The notes under the pieces are model-generated. The model searched no databases. It saw only the letters and a program-made list of their open reading frames with translations, and had not been told where the DNA came from. This document shows positions 33,179-44,446 of a stretch of 64,000 bases of DNA, piece by piece; the stretch's first letter is position 1; the number at the start of each line of letters is the position of its first letter. The position numbers and the translations under genes are program-made. The DNA is from Cannabis sativa (Eukaryota > Streptophyta > Magnoliopsida > Rosales > Cannabaceae), in contig NC_083602.1 in the NCBI RefSeq assembly GCF_029168945.1, forward strand, positions 74,792,600-74,856,599. The letters run 5' to 3'.

Positions 33179-34088
33179 ACAACTCAAAATGAAAAATACA
33201 AGAATAATAATATTGATAAAATAATGTTACAACTCAACACAAAATATACACATAAGTATAGAAAAGAAGATGAAGAGAAGATTACAAAACAATATAAATA
33301 GTAGTATATATATATAGATGTTAGAACAATCTCAACACCACTAACACCAAGTGTCAAGTAGGGGAATCACAAAACTTCAACAAGGTTTTACACCTTTGTC
33401 CAAAAGCTTATTTCCCCCTACCACAAGCACTTAGGGAAGAAAGAAATGAAAATAGCTTTCTGGATTTATCAAGCTTATAATTTCTAGCAAGGTTCTCTCT
33501 TTGATAGAAATTCACAAAAAATTGTATCTTCACAAGTGAACCAAACACCTCTATTTATAGTGTTTTAAGATCACATATTTTGAAATTCAAATAACCTACA
33601 CCCAAGGGTGGTTACCATTTCTTAATGGGGTATAAATGGGATTAAATAAGTGATTTGGAGGTTATGAGAGTTGTTAAAAGTCATCCTTATAGCAAAAAAC
33701 GTTCAACAATTAAAGCTGAAAAAAATAGTAACTAGTTACTAGTTACCAAATTTTTCAGCTTTTGCAAACAACTCTTCAAACCATTCTTACTTTATTTTAT
33801 ATCACTTATACACTTTATAAATGACAAAATTTAATCCCCAACAACTATATTTGAATTATAGTTTTGAATTTCAAAAAATTAAGTTATGTAACCACTCTTT
33901 ACACACTTAATTAGTGATCATGTGGAAGCTATAAATATGAGTAACTCCACCTCTTATGTTACAATGTATGTAAATATTAGATGTATGCAACTCTCAATCA
34001 CATTATATACATTAATCTCATATTAATATATAATATGTCTCATTTTAATAGTTTAATCTATCTTATATTATAACAATATAATATAACA
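33133..34088 (-). repeat. 3' LTR of J
   Basis: 956 bp, similar to 36709-37675 with visible substitutions and small indels, so it is older than F or B. Minus-strand TATA box TATAAATA at 33552-33559. Confidence 0.9.
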
Positions 34089-34100
34089 TTCTCCCACTAG
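34089..34100 (-). other. Polypurine tract of J
   Basis: Minus strand CTAGTGGGAGAA immediately before the 3' LTR. Copia element B has the similar AAGTGGGAG. Confidence 0.75.
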
Positions 34101-35798
34101 ATTAAAACTTGTGACACACCATTGTAATATTATTTAATCAATCAAATATTATATATCCCCCACTTTGATTGAATAAATCAAACACTTTTATAGAGATCTT
34201 GCTTAGATGCATAGAGTAAAATGTCTTTCAACTTGAATTTTACCTTAGTGTAGTTACCACAAACTTTATTGAAATTTTGGTTATCGTAGCATTGAACCAC
34301 TATTCCTTTAATATAAACCGGTGATGACACACACATCTTTGCTAGAATTCACTTGAGACCTCATTTTGTCTCGCTTGTGCACCGTTAATGGCCATGTGCA
34401 ACATCCATTTCGTGGACTCTCTAGAGAATAACTCTCAATTCTCATAAGAGGCAGCACCACCTCTAATCCATATAGGTGGAATTTAGTATCTCACAACTTC
34501 TTTTTAGACACTTCTTTCCATTAAAAAACCTTTCGGTTTTAACCCTCCAAATTTTACCATTAGTACTCTTTCATAGATGGGACAAATTGAGTACTACTTT
34601 TTACTCTATTGACCTGTTATTACCTATTGAATTTAAGACTCTATTTTTACTAGTGTTAAGATAGGTTAACATCAATGAGTAAACCTCTAAGGGAGTTTAG
34701 GTCCCATCCCTCAAAAATTCATGCTTTAATCTTGTACGGAGATTAAGCGATTTGTTATAAACACACACTTTTCGATTCCAAACGAATCTTGTTAGCCGAA
34801 ATTAGTGACCATTTTTACATGACCACTTTTCTCCTTAAGTATACTTATGCTTTGAAAATTAAATTACATAAGATTAATTTTCACACTTACTCTATTTCTT
34901 ACAAATTTTAATACCAAGCATATTAAAATTATGCACTAACTTTAGACACTAAACATGTCTAAGTCTTACTCAAATTTTAGGCACCAAGCATGCCTAAATT
35001 CACATGCCATCCATTCTTTTACTAAATTGACTTGATAAATATTGGATGTCACCCCCACACTTTCACACATTTAATAGATATGACTTTATTTTATTTCCTT
35101 CTTGAAATAATTTTCTTTACACTATTATTGGCACCAACCATGTCAAAATTTATAACCTTTGTACTCATAATCAATCAAACAAATTTTGATTTACTTTTTG
35201 AGTTTTACCCCCATATTTTTACTATTACTATCATATACACTAAATATGATATGTTATACATATATTATTATTATACAACAATAATGTCTATAACTTTTAT
35301 TCAAAAAATTGTAACTCCCACAACTTTATGCTAATAATGTATGTTACTATCATCTCATATATAACATACATAATATTAATATTTATCACAACTATATATG
35401 TTATACATCTCATATACATGTAACATATACACTTTAATATACATATCAATATATCATAATCTATATCATCTCCACATGATATATATTTATTGTATGCATT
35501 TTATGATATATATTTTCATAAATAAATATTCTCATCACAAATATGTATCATGTATTACATGCTCAACATATATAATATATACATGCTATATATTATATGT
35601 CTCACATATATAACATGTAATACACTCAAACTAATAGAATTATTTGTAAATTTGTTGTACACAAAATTCTCATTCACAAAATGATATACCAAACACATAG
35701 AGTAAAGTGAAATGAATTTTATTTATATATAGCTTCACAAGCATTATTTAAATATGTCAATACATAGACAATCATCTCACAACACAATATAAGCATGA
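34101..35798 (-). other. Non-coding interior of J
   Basis: AT-rich with no pol domain on either strand. It contains C-rich tracts (CCCCCAC near 34158) and ATAT-rich stretches near 35220-35620. Confidence 0.65.
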
Positions 35799-36677
35799 TT
35801 ATGCCATAATCACTTTCTCATCATCTATGATATTAATCTCATTTTTCATTGGATCCTTACGATGCCTACAATCTCTTGCGTAGTGCCCAAATTTTCCACA
35901 CACAAAACAATGGCCTCTCACTTCTTTGAATTGGCTATTTTCTTTTCTTGGACCCAAATTTTTTTCACCACTTTTATTATTGTTGTTGCCTTTGTGATGC
36001 TTGTTTGAGACCGCATTGGCCTTAGAAACCTCATGTTTAGGTTCTTTCACATTTCCCTTATCTCTCAATCTCGATTCCTCTTTGATTCAGATATATTTTT
36101 GGATCTCTTCCAATGAATAATCCTCATTTTTATGGAGGATTCTTTTCCTATAGCCCTTCCAAGTTGGTGGCAACTTTGCCACAATTGCACCAACTTGAAA
36201 TGCCTCGGGAAGCTCAATCTTGAGAACCTTTAACTTGTTCACAATGATTTGTAACTCATGGATTTGAGAAAGAAGATCTTTAGCATCACTAAAAGAAAAT
36301 TCAAAATATTGTGAAATTAAAAATTTTCTTGTACCTTCTTCCTCCGCCTTGTAATTTTCTTCCAAAGCATTCCAAATCTCCTTCGCGGAATTAGTATTAG
36401 TGTAGAGATCATATAGCCGATCAGAGAAGGCATTTTGAATATGACCTCTACATAGGAGATTTTCCTCCTCTCTCTTCCTTCTCTTCTCCACCTTCTCGGG
36501 AGTGTCTTTCTCGGATTGAGCGGGTAGAGGCTCCAAAGTAGACTCAAGAATATATGCTATCTTGAGTGTGGTCAAGAGAAACCTCACTTTATCTTGCCAC
36601 CTAGTAAAGTTGGATCCACCAAACCTATCCAACCTCACTAGGTCTTGATTCATCATTTTGATGGTCTCACCTTCCAT
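35799..36677 (-). pseudogene. gag: Copia-type gag of J, one internal stop
   Basis: I choose the ATG at 36677 (MEGETIKMMNQ) because it opens the conserved part just inside the LTR; the longer upstream frame runs into the LTR. The Copia gag domain is visible: LDRFGGSNFTRWQDKVRFLL, then AKEIWNALEENY and LPPTWKGYRKRILH. An in-frame TGA at 36087-36089, probably from CGA, interrupts it after EEIQKYI. The same frame resumes with a Lys/Asn-rich linker and a CCHC knuckle CFVCGKFGHYARDC, ending near 35799. The protein would build the particle and bind RNA. Nothing downstream encodes pol. Confidence 0.9.
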
Positions 36678-36708
36678 TGAAGCTAGGTAGGAAGGAAATG
36701 CTTTTGAT

Positions 36709-37675
36709 TGTTGGAAATTTATAGGTGCTTCAATAGAAGAACTAATGTCAAAATACACCTCAAAATGAAAAATACAAGAATAATAATATTGATAAAATAA
36801 TGTTACAACTCTAGACAAAATATACACATAAGTATAGAAAAGAAAATGAAGAGAAGATTACAAAACACAATATAAATAGTAGTATATATATAGATGTGAG
36901 AACAATCCCAACACCACTAACACCAAGTGTCAAGTAGGGGAATCACAAAACTTGAACAAGGTTTTACACTTTTGTCCAAAAGCTTATTTCCCCCTAGCAC
37001 AAGCACTTAGGGAAGAAAGAAATGGAAATAGCTTTCTAGAATTATCAAGCTTATAGTTTCTAGCAAGGTGCTCTCTTTGATAGAAATTCACAAAAAATTG
37101 TATCTTTACAAGTGAACCAAAGACCTCTATTTATAGTGTTTTAAGATCACATATTTTGAAATTCAAATAACCTACACCCAAGGGTGGTTACCATTTCTTA
37201 ATGGGTTATAAATGGGATTAAATAGGTGATTTGGAGGTTATAAGAGTTGTTAAAAGTCATCCTTATAGCAAAAAACGTTCAACAATTAAAGCTGAAAAAA
37301 AAAGTAACTAGTTACTAGTTACCAAATTTTTCAGATTTTGCTAACAACTCTCCGAACTATTCCAAGCCATTCTCACTTTATTTTGTATCACTTATACACT
37401 TTATAAATGACAAAATTCAATCCCCAACAACTATACTTGAATTATAGTTTTAAAATTCAAAAAATTAAGTTGTGTAACCACTCTTTACACACTTAATTAG
37501 TGATCATGTAGAAGTTACAAAATATGAGTAACTCAACCTCTTATGTTACAATTTATGTAAATATTAGATGTATGTAACTCTCAATCGCATTATATACATT
37601 AATCTCATATTAATATATAATATGTCTCATTTTAATATTTTAATCTATTTTATATTATAACAATATAATATAACA
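36709..37675 (-). repeat. 5' LTR of J
   Basis: 967 bp, paired with the left LTR. Minus-strand TATA box at 37128-37135. The right edge abuts TSD copy ATTAA. Confidence 0.9.
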
Positions 37676-37955
37676 ATTAATTCAGCAAGAATCATCAATT
37701 ACATATACAAATTATGTAATATTAATTTTACACAAAGGAAAGTAAAAGAAATAGTGATCTATGAATAGTCTCTAAATGCAATACCACATTCATTTTTAAA
37801 CACTGACATTTTTTTTTTTCAAAATAACTTACTAAATAGTGAAATCACTACAATTTTAAAAAGTAAATAAAATGAAAAAAAAAAATGATAAATTATAATA
37901 AAACTCATTGAAAATATCATATCACCACCCTAAGGTTTCTCCTTTACACATATAA
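37676..37955 (+). repeat. Dispersed repeat L, copy 1
   Basis: Contains AAGAATCATCAATTACATAT and a downstream TAAGGTTTCTCCTTTA. Similar sequence occurs at 50283-50560 and 50590-50815. Non-coding; element class unknown. Confidence 0.7.
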
Positions 37956-37971
37956 GACACGCATTTATATC

Positions 37972-40109
37972 TATTCTATATAAAGTGGGCTATGTAACAG
38001 AATGTTAGGTTTAACACAATTTATTGATTTCTACGTTAATTTTAACAGAATATCCCAATTACTTAACAGTATAAATTTTATAATATTATTATATATATTT
38101 AAAAATAAAAATTATCACATATATAAAATATATATATTTAAACCTTAATTTTTTTATTTTAAAAATAAATAATGATATTTTCGCTATATAATATAAAATG
38201 TGCTATTGACATTAAGAAAAGAAATTCCTCAATTAAAAGAATACATCGATTGAAATTTTTAACTCAAAAACCCTAATTTCTTTTTTTACCATAGAGAGCA
38301 TCGATTGATTGAGCAATTACTTAAACCCAAAAATCTCTTCTTCTTTTTTCTACACAATTGAGATCTTAAACCCAATTAAATCCTATTTTGGATTATTTGA
38401 TCAATTACTGAAACCCAAAAATATCTTCTTTCTTTTTTTTCTACGATTGATATCTTAAACCCAAAATTTTTATTTTGCAATTCTAAATCAAAGTAATATT
38501 ATATATTGTTTAAATTATTAATTGTAATTTCAATTTCTTTCCTCTGAAAATTCATTCCTTCTTCAATTCCTTAATTGATTTTATCATCTATGTTTTACAT
38601 ATACAAGAAGCACGTAAATATAAACACCATGATACCAAAACAATCAAAATTGAATGTCTTAATGATTCAAGAATATACTAACTGAATCTCCTGCTTAAAA
38701 GTTTCAAAAACCTCATTACTTAGTACAAGTATGTGGTGCACCATTGAACCCTTCCACACACGTCGAAAGATTCACTCGCATAAGGTATCCATAATAATAT
38801 TATATACTGTTTAAATTAATAATTGTAATTCCAATTTCTTTTGTCTAAAAATCCTAATTCCCATCTTCAACATGTGCAATTAGGGTTTTCTTTTAATTTT
38901 TATTTTCTGTAATGGGTTTTGTTATAATGGATTTGCTTGCAAAATATTAGTGATATGCGATTGGAGATGACCAAATTTCAAAGATTATTACAAAATATTA
39001 ACTATGGCAGTTTCTGGTCATTTATTGTACCAAATAATTCATTGCTTTCACAACTTAAATTTCTAGAACCATATTACAATTCCAACAACACAGGTATCTA
39101 TTGTTCTTATTAGATTTAGTTGCTTACATTTTCATTTTATGTTTATTTATTCATTTGTCTTTGTGGGTTTGAGAAAATATAGTATATTTTTTTTTTCAAA
39201 AAAATAGTATATTTTATAAGGACATCTAAAGCATTCCTTTGATATACATCAAAGTATTAGTTTTTGAAAACAGAACAATATTTGAGATTTTTCAGTATAT
39301 ATTTATTTATGTATTATTATTATTATTTTTTAAAACAAAACTACAAAACAGAACAATATTTGAGATTTTTCAGTATCTAATTTATTTGGAGTCAATTTCA
39401 AAATATCATTCTTATAAGATTACTAATAGTCATATAAGAATTAAATATAATCTTTAAAATTGATTTTTTTTATGATAAATGTATTTTATTTTTTTGAAAT
39501 GGTAGTAAATGTAATATTTGAAAATTAAAAATTATTTTGTTTTAGAAAAATATAAATATTATATTTCATTATTTTATAAAAAATTATAAATTATAAAAAA
39601 AATTAAGATTAGAATTATATATTATATGTTGCTAATTGTGCCATCAGATTATATATTATCATGATGTATTCAACAGTCAAACGATTTCTTCAAATTAATA
39701 TTATTAACATATTACAATTATTATATTTATATTTATATTTATAATATTATTTATAAAATAATGAAATATAATATTTATGTTTTCTGAAAAATGGATAATC
39801 CAATTCAATTTATCAACCAAGGACAATCTAATTATATACGGATCCAACTAGAATGAAAAGTACAATGTACAAAAATTATATTATTGTCTCAGTCGAAGCG
39901 AAGGAAGATTAAACTCCACCCATGAGTATCATTAGTTTTCTTATCTACAAATTTTAGACAAATGTTATCTTCAATTATCAACAATTTAGAGATTGATTTT
40001 TAATTTTCTTTTTTATCTTACACATATTTAAGTTATGTTTCCTTAAGTATTGGAACATCAATTTAGTTTATTTTTGGATTAACTTAAGAACATATTTAAA
40101 TTATCAAGT
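37972..40109 (+). other. Left body of Helitron K
   Basis: AT-rich, non-coding. Direct repeats: the segment around ATATTATATA at about 38488 recurs near 38796, and ACAGAACAATATTTGAG occurs at about 39269 and 39347. A segment near 38925-39100 has lower AT bias and might be captured sequence, but no gene is identified. Confidence 0.55.
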
Positions 40110-42409
40110 TGTAAAGCCCGCTTAGTTAATTTGGAAATTATCAGTTAATTGTGATTAATTATGAAATTATTTATAGCCATTTAAATAATTTATTATACTG
40201 TTATTTATGTTATTCAGTAGCTTGCATATTTCGCATTTCCGGTGTCCGGTATTTTGGAACTCGGCGTTTGGCTCAGTAGAAATCACAACTTAGTATGTTA
40301 GTAATTTGGGGACGGGTTTTAGACATTGGGAATGTCGGGAATGGCCGGGAATTTAGAATTTCCCAAAAATACCCCTTTAGTGCAATTTATGTGATTTTAT
40401 GGTGGAGGGGCAAAATGGTCTTTTTGCCCCATTAGTGTTTTGTCTTATGTGAGTTTATTATTTGAAAAATAAATATTTATTTAAGTGTTTTTTTTGGCTG
40501 AAATGGTTTTATTATAAGCTATGTGATTTATATCTCTTTTCACAAAAAAAAATCAACACTTAGCAAAAATAGAATTTTCAAAAGAAACTCTCTCAACTCT
40601 CTCTCTCTTTTCGGCCATTTGAGGCAGCTTCAAGGGTGATTTTTCCTCTTCAATTTCAAGTAAATTTCAGCTAGTTAGAGTGTCTCTAATCAAGGTAATT
40701 CTTGTCTAGCTTTTTCTAATTAGTTTTCTTGAGATTTTTATGAAAATTGATGAAATGCATGCATGAGTTTAGTTGCTGTTGCTACTGTGATTTTGTTGTT
40801 AATTTATGTGGTTTAAAGCATGTTAATTGATGTTAATTGAGCTGTGTTGAAAGCATGTTGGATAGATTGTTTAAAGTTTGAGTTTTCTATGCAAAAATAT
40901 GATTTTTGGAGGAAATTATAGTGATTCTGTTTCTGTGTTGTTGCTGTAGTTTCTAATAGTTTTCAGAGGTGATTTTATGCTAGTTTAAGTAGAATTAAGC
41001 TAGTGGAATGCATGTTTAGGTGGATTTGCTAAAGCTTGAGTTTGGAACTCAAAGCTTGAGCTTTAATGGTGATTTTTGTTTCTGTGAGTTCTGGGTGTTT
41101 TTGTTGCCCTTGAATGGTTATTTGGGGCATATAGAACAAGTCTGGAAGATCTTGCATGATTTGGGTTAGAATTGATCAAGTTAGGAATTTTTAAAAAATT
41201 CCTGCGAGGAACCGGAATTCCGGTTGTGCAACTGGAATTCCGGATGGGTGTCCAGTAATTCCCAGAACCGGAATTCTGGTTGGGCAACCGGTCTACCGGT
41301 TGGGGAATTTTCAGAAACCCTAGTTTTCCTCGTTTTTATGTTTTTGGGGGTATTGCCATGCTTTTTATCGATAGGGAAACTTTTAGTTCCTAGTTTTAGT
41401 CCCCGGGAAGTGATTTAGCGTGTCACTCATAGCGTTGTGATTTTTATGGTTTAGGAGCCAGTACTCCGCCGCTCAGCTTCAGTTCTAGTCTGGTTGACCG
41501 GCACACCTGAAATCGGAATCCAGGTAAGATTAGTATAACAGTATGCATATGTAGATTACATGTTTAGCGTGCATGTAGGAAGCCTATTAGATTACATTAG
41601 TTGTATGTTGGCTTCGAACCATCCAACCCTGTCACGTCGGTACAGCCGGAATATGACCAAGAATGAGTATGACCTGTTTGACCGATCAGTCGACACTTGG
41701 TTGGTGGTTCCGTGCTATTGACGTATCCCGTCGGTACAGATAGCTGGAGTATGACCAGCAGCCGGAGTATGACCGGTTCGACCGATCAGAGGATATAGTA
41801 ACAACACGTCCAGACAGCCGGAGTATGACCAAATGAGTCGAGTATGACCCTGCTCGGCCGATCAGGTTGTTACGTGTCAATAGTACCGTCCCTATGAACG
41901 TTCAGAACTCAGTACCATGTTGGACATGGCAGTAGTGGCTCAGTACCATGTTGGACATGGCAGTAGCGGGACTCAGTATCGTGTTGGACACGGCAGTTAG
42001 AATTATGTATGATATTATTATGCTTTTCTTACTGAGTCTGTCGACTCACAGTTTATGTTCATGTGTAGGTAAAGGCAAGGCTATAGCTGATGGACCGTGA
42101 GCGAGCTTATGAGATTGTACATGTCGGGGCGGTTAGGCCTGGAGCGTACGATCCTCGGGACAGCAAGGCTAAATTTTTGTAACTGGTCGTTAGACGACTT
42201 TTAATTTTATGTAACAGTTAAACAGTTAAATCTTTTGTAAATGATTTTATAATCGGGATCCCGAGTCTTTTGTAATATTGTTTTATAAGTTTAATTAAAA
42301 AGCAAAATTTTAATTAATCACGTTTTTCCATAAACCTCGTTGATTAGCAACGAGCTGCACAGTACGTTTAAAAATCACGTAATACGCCTAAGGTAGTTAG
42401 GGTGTTACA
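40110..42409 (+). repeat. 5' LTR of C
   Basis: 2300 bp, TGTAAAGCCCGC...GTGTTACA. Palindrome array 41212-41299, hairpins 41911-41997, CGGGATCCCG near 42254. Confidence 0.95.
41212..41299 (+). repeat. CCGG-N4-CCGG palindrome array in C 5' LTR
   Basis: CCGGAATTCCGG (41212), CTGGAATTCCGG (41232), CCGGAATTCTGG (41268), CCGGTCTACCGG (41288). The spacing of 20, 36 and 20 is the same as in A, although the N4 cores differ. Confidence 0.82.
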
Positions 42410-42412
42410 ATT

Positions 42413-42425
42413 TGGTATCAGAGCC
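42413..42425 (+). other. Primer-binding site of C (tRNA-iMet type)
   Basis: TGGTATCAGAGCC three bases after the LTR end, identical to A. Confidence 0.92.
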
Positions 42426-42691
42426 GCCAGGTTGTCTTCCGAAGATCGTCACGACATGTACAATCATCATCAGCAGTTAGCTCGGTTCACGGTTCAGTAA
42501 GCCTTTATTGCTTTAGTAGTTTATTTTATTCAGTTATGAAAAAGAAAATCCTGTTAGGAAGCATGTTAGTAGCCTGATAGTAGAATAGGCGCATGTTTCA
42601 ATTTTAATTTCCAAATTAAGAGGCATTAGTAAGCTCTCCTTGAATACGACCTGATATGCCACCTCTTGGTTTCGCAGGCGGTTCTAACTAG

Positions 42692-43969
42692 ATGGACGCC
42701 ATGCAGACTACCAGGAGTCAGGGCAACTCCGTAGGGTCGAATCAAGGTCAGGGAGCTCAGTTTCCCCCACCTGCTAGGGGCCGAGGTAGAGGTCCTTGAG
42801 GCAGGGCTCGTGGCCGGGGTGATGAGAACCCGCCACAGGCTGCCCAGGCTCCCCCAGCCGATCAGGGAGCCCCGAACTGGGAGTTGCGGTTTGCGGAGAT
42901 GCAAGCCCGGATCGAAGAACAAGACCTCGAGATTCAGAGGTTGAGACAGCAGGGTGCTCCTGCAGTTCCTGTGCCCATAGTTCCAGTGGCACCTGCCCCT
43001 GCTGCCCAGGCCGAGATAGTGGTGGCGGCCCATAGATTGGAACCATTGTATGAGCGGTTCCGGAAGCAAGCACCTTCGGTATTCCTAGGAGGTCCGGACG
43101 TAATGAAAGCCGAGCAATGGCTAACGGTGATCACCAAGATACTGAATTTCATGGGTGTCACCGGTAACGATAGAGTGGTGTGCGCCACATTTCAGTTCCA
43201 GGAGGACGCCCTGGTATGGTGGGACATGGTGTCTCAGATCCATGACGTCACCACCATGACCTGGGAAAGGTTTCAGGAACTCTTTAATGCGAAATACTAC
43301 AATGAGGCGGTCAGAAGCGCCAAGAGGAAAGAGTTCGTTCACCTGACCCAGCGGGATAACATGAGCGTCACTGAGTATACTACTCAGTTTGATCGGTTGG
43401 CGAGGTTAGCCTCGGGAATTGTGCCGACCGACTTCAGCAAGAAGGAGAAGTATCTGGACGGGTTGAATCCCAAGATCAGGCATGATCTGATAATTACCAC
43501 AGACGACAGCACCACCTATGCTCAGATGGTGGAGAAGGCACTGCGAGCTGAGGGCGCAGTGGGGTGTATGTCAGAATCAGCCAGTACTCCGGTTGGTGGC
43601 GGGGCTCCTACCCCTCCTGCATCAGGCTATAGCAGGGGGAGTAGTGGTTCGGCTATTGATCAGAGGAAGAGAGCACCCACTGCTTCCGGTGGCTCGAGTC
43701 AGAGCAAGAGGTTCCGGGGGAACCAGAACAGAGGGAGTCGTCCTGGTGGTACTGAGACCCGATTCTCCTATCCCGAGTGCCCTAGCTGCAAGAGGCACCA
43801 TCGGGGTGAGTGCAAAGGTCAGGGATGCTTTCATTGTGGCATGCCCGGACACTTCAAGAGGGAATGTCCCCGGGCTCAGCCGGGAGGCACGCAGGAGCTC
43901 CAGCGATACCCACTCCAGCCAGGGTATTCGCTATCACGCAGGCTGATGCAGATGCCAGCCCATCAGTAG
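42692..43969 (+). pseudogene. gag: gag of element C, one premature stop
   Basis: ATG at 42692 (MDAMQTTRSQGNSVG), the same position as in A. An in-frame TGA at 42797-42799 replaces CGA of A. Downstream the frame is open to 43969. It holds a coiled-coil-like EEQDLEIQRLRQQG, the gag domain (WLTVITKILNFMGV, DALVWWDMVSQI, FQELFNAKYYNEAV), a Ser/Gly/Arg-rich linker and the CCHC knuckle CFHCGMPGHFKREC at 43826-43867. An internal ATG at 42884 could start a 361-aa product lacking the Arg/Gly-rich N-terminus. A frameshift near 43886 separates gag from protease. Role: RNA-binding particle protein. Confidence 0.92.
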
Positions 43970-44446
43970 TCACAGGTCAGCTTTCTATTAACAACTCACT
44001 ATATTCAGTGCTGTTTGATTCTGGGGCTACAGATTCTTATGTGGCGGCCAGAGTCTTTAGTAAATTGGGTAGACCCTATGATAGATATGAATCAGGGTTT
44101 GGAATCCTGTTACCTGGCGGAGAATTGGTTATCTCCAATAGGTGGATTAGGTCTATGCCGATCAGGATAGATGGTAGAGAGTTAAGTGCTGATCTGATAG
44201 AGATGAGTTTAGTCGAATTCGATATTATTTTAGGAATGGATTTCCTATCTAAATATTCGGCGAGCATTGACTGTAAAAGGAAGATGGTGGTCTTCCAACC
44301 GGAAAGTGAAGAACCGTTTGTATTTGTGGGTTCGGTTCAAGGATCTCGGATCCCGGTGATCTCGGCTATGTCAGCGAGAGAATTGTTGCACGGCGGGTGC
44401 TTAGGGTTTCTGGCCGTGGTGGTGGACACCACTCGGCCAGACACCT
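43885..44446 (+). pseudogene. Aspartic protease of element C, frameshifted both sides
   Basis: Open in its own frame with the active-site motif LFDSGATDSYV (DSG at 44017-44025) and the hydrophobic ILGMDFL motif, so the catalytic triplet is intact. It is out of frame with gag (indel near 43886) and with RT (one-base loss near 44445; A has one base more here). The protease would cut the Gag-Pol polyprotein. Confidence 0.88.

Larger units (their letters stand above)
33133..37675 (-). mobile_element. Gag-only Ty1/Copia-type element J, TSD ATTAA
   Basis: About 4.54-kb minus-strand element with LTRs at 33133-34088 (3') and 36709-37675 (5'). The flanking duplication is ATTAA (33128-33132 and 37676-37680). 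A purine tract TAGTGGGAG sits inside the 3' LTR. The only coding region is a Copia-type gag next to the 5' LTR; no protease, integrase, RT or RNase H is seen in the remaining 1.7 kb. This matches the plant class of terminal-repeat elements carrying only GAG. The PBS after the 5' LTR (ATCAAAAGC on the minus strand) is at best a decayed iMet site. Confidence 0.88.
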
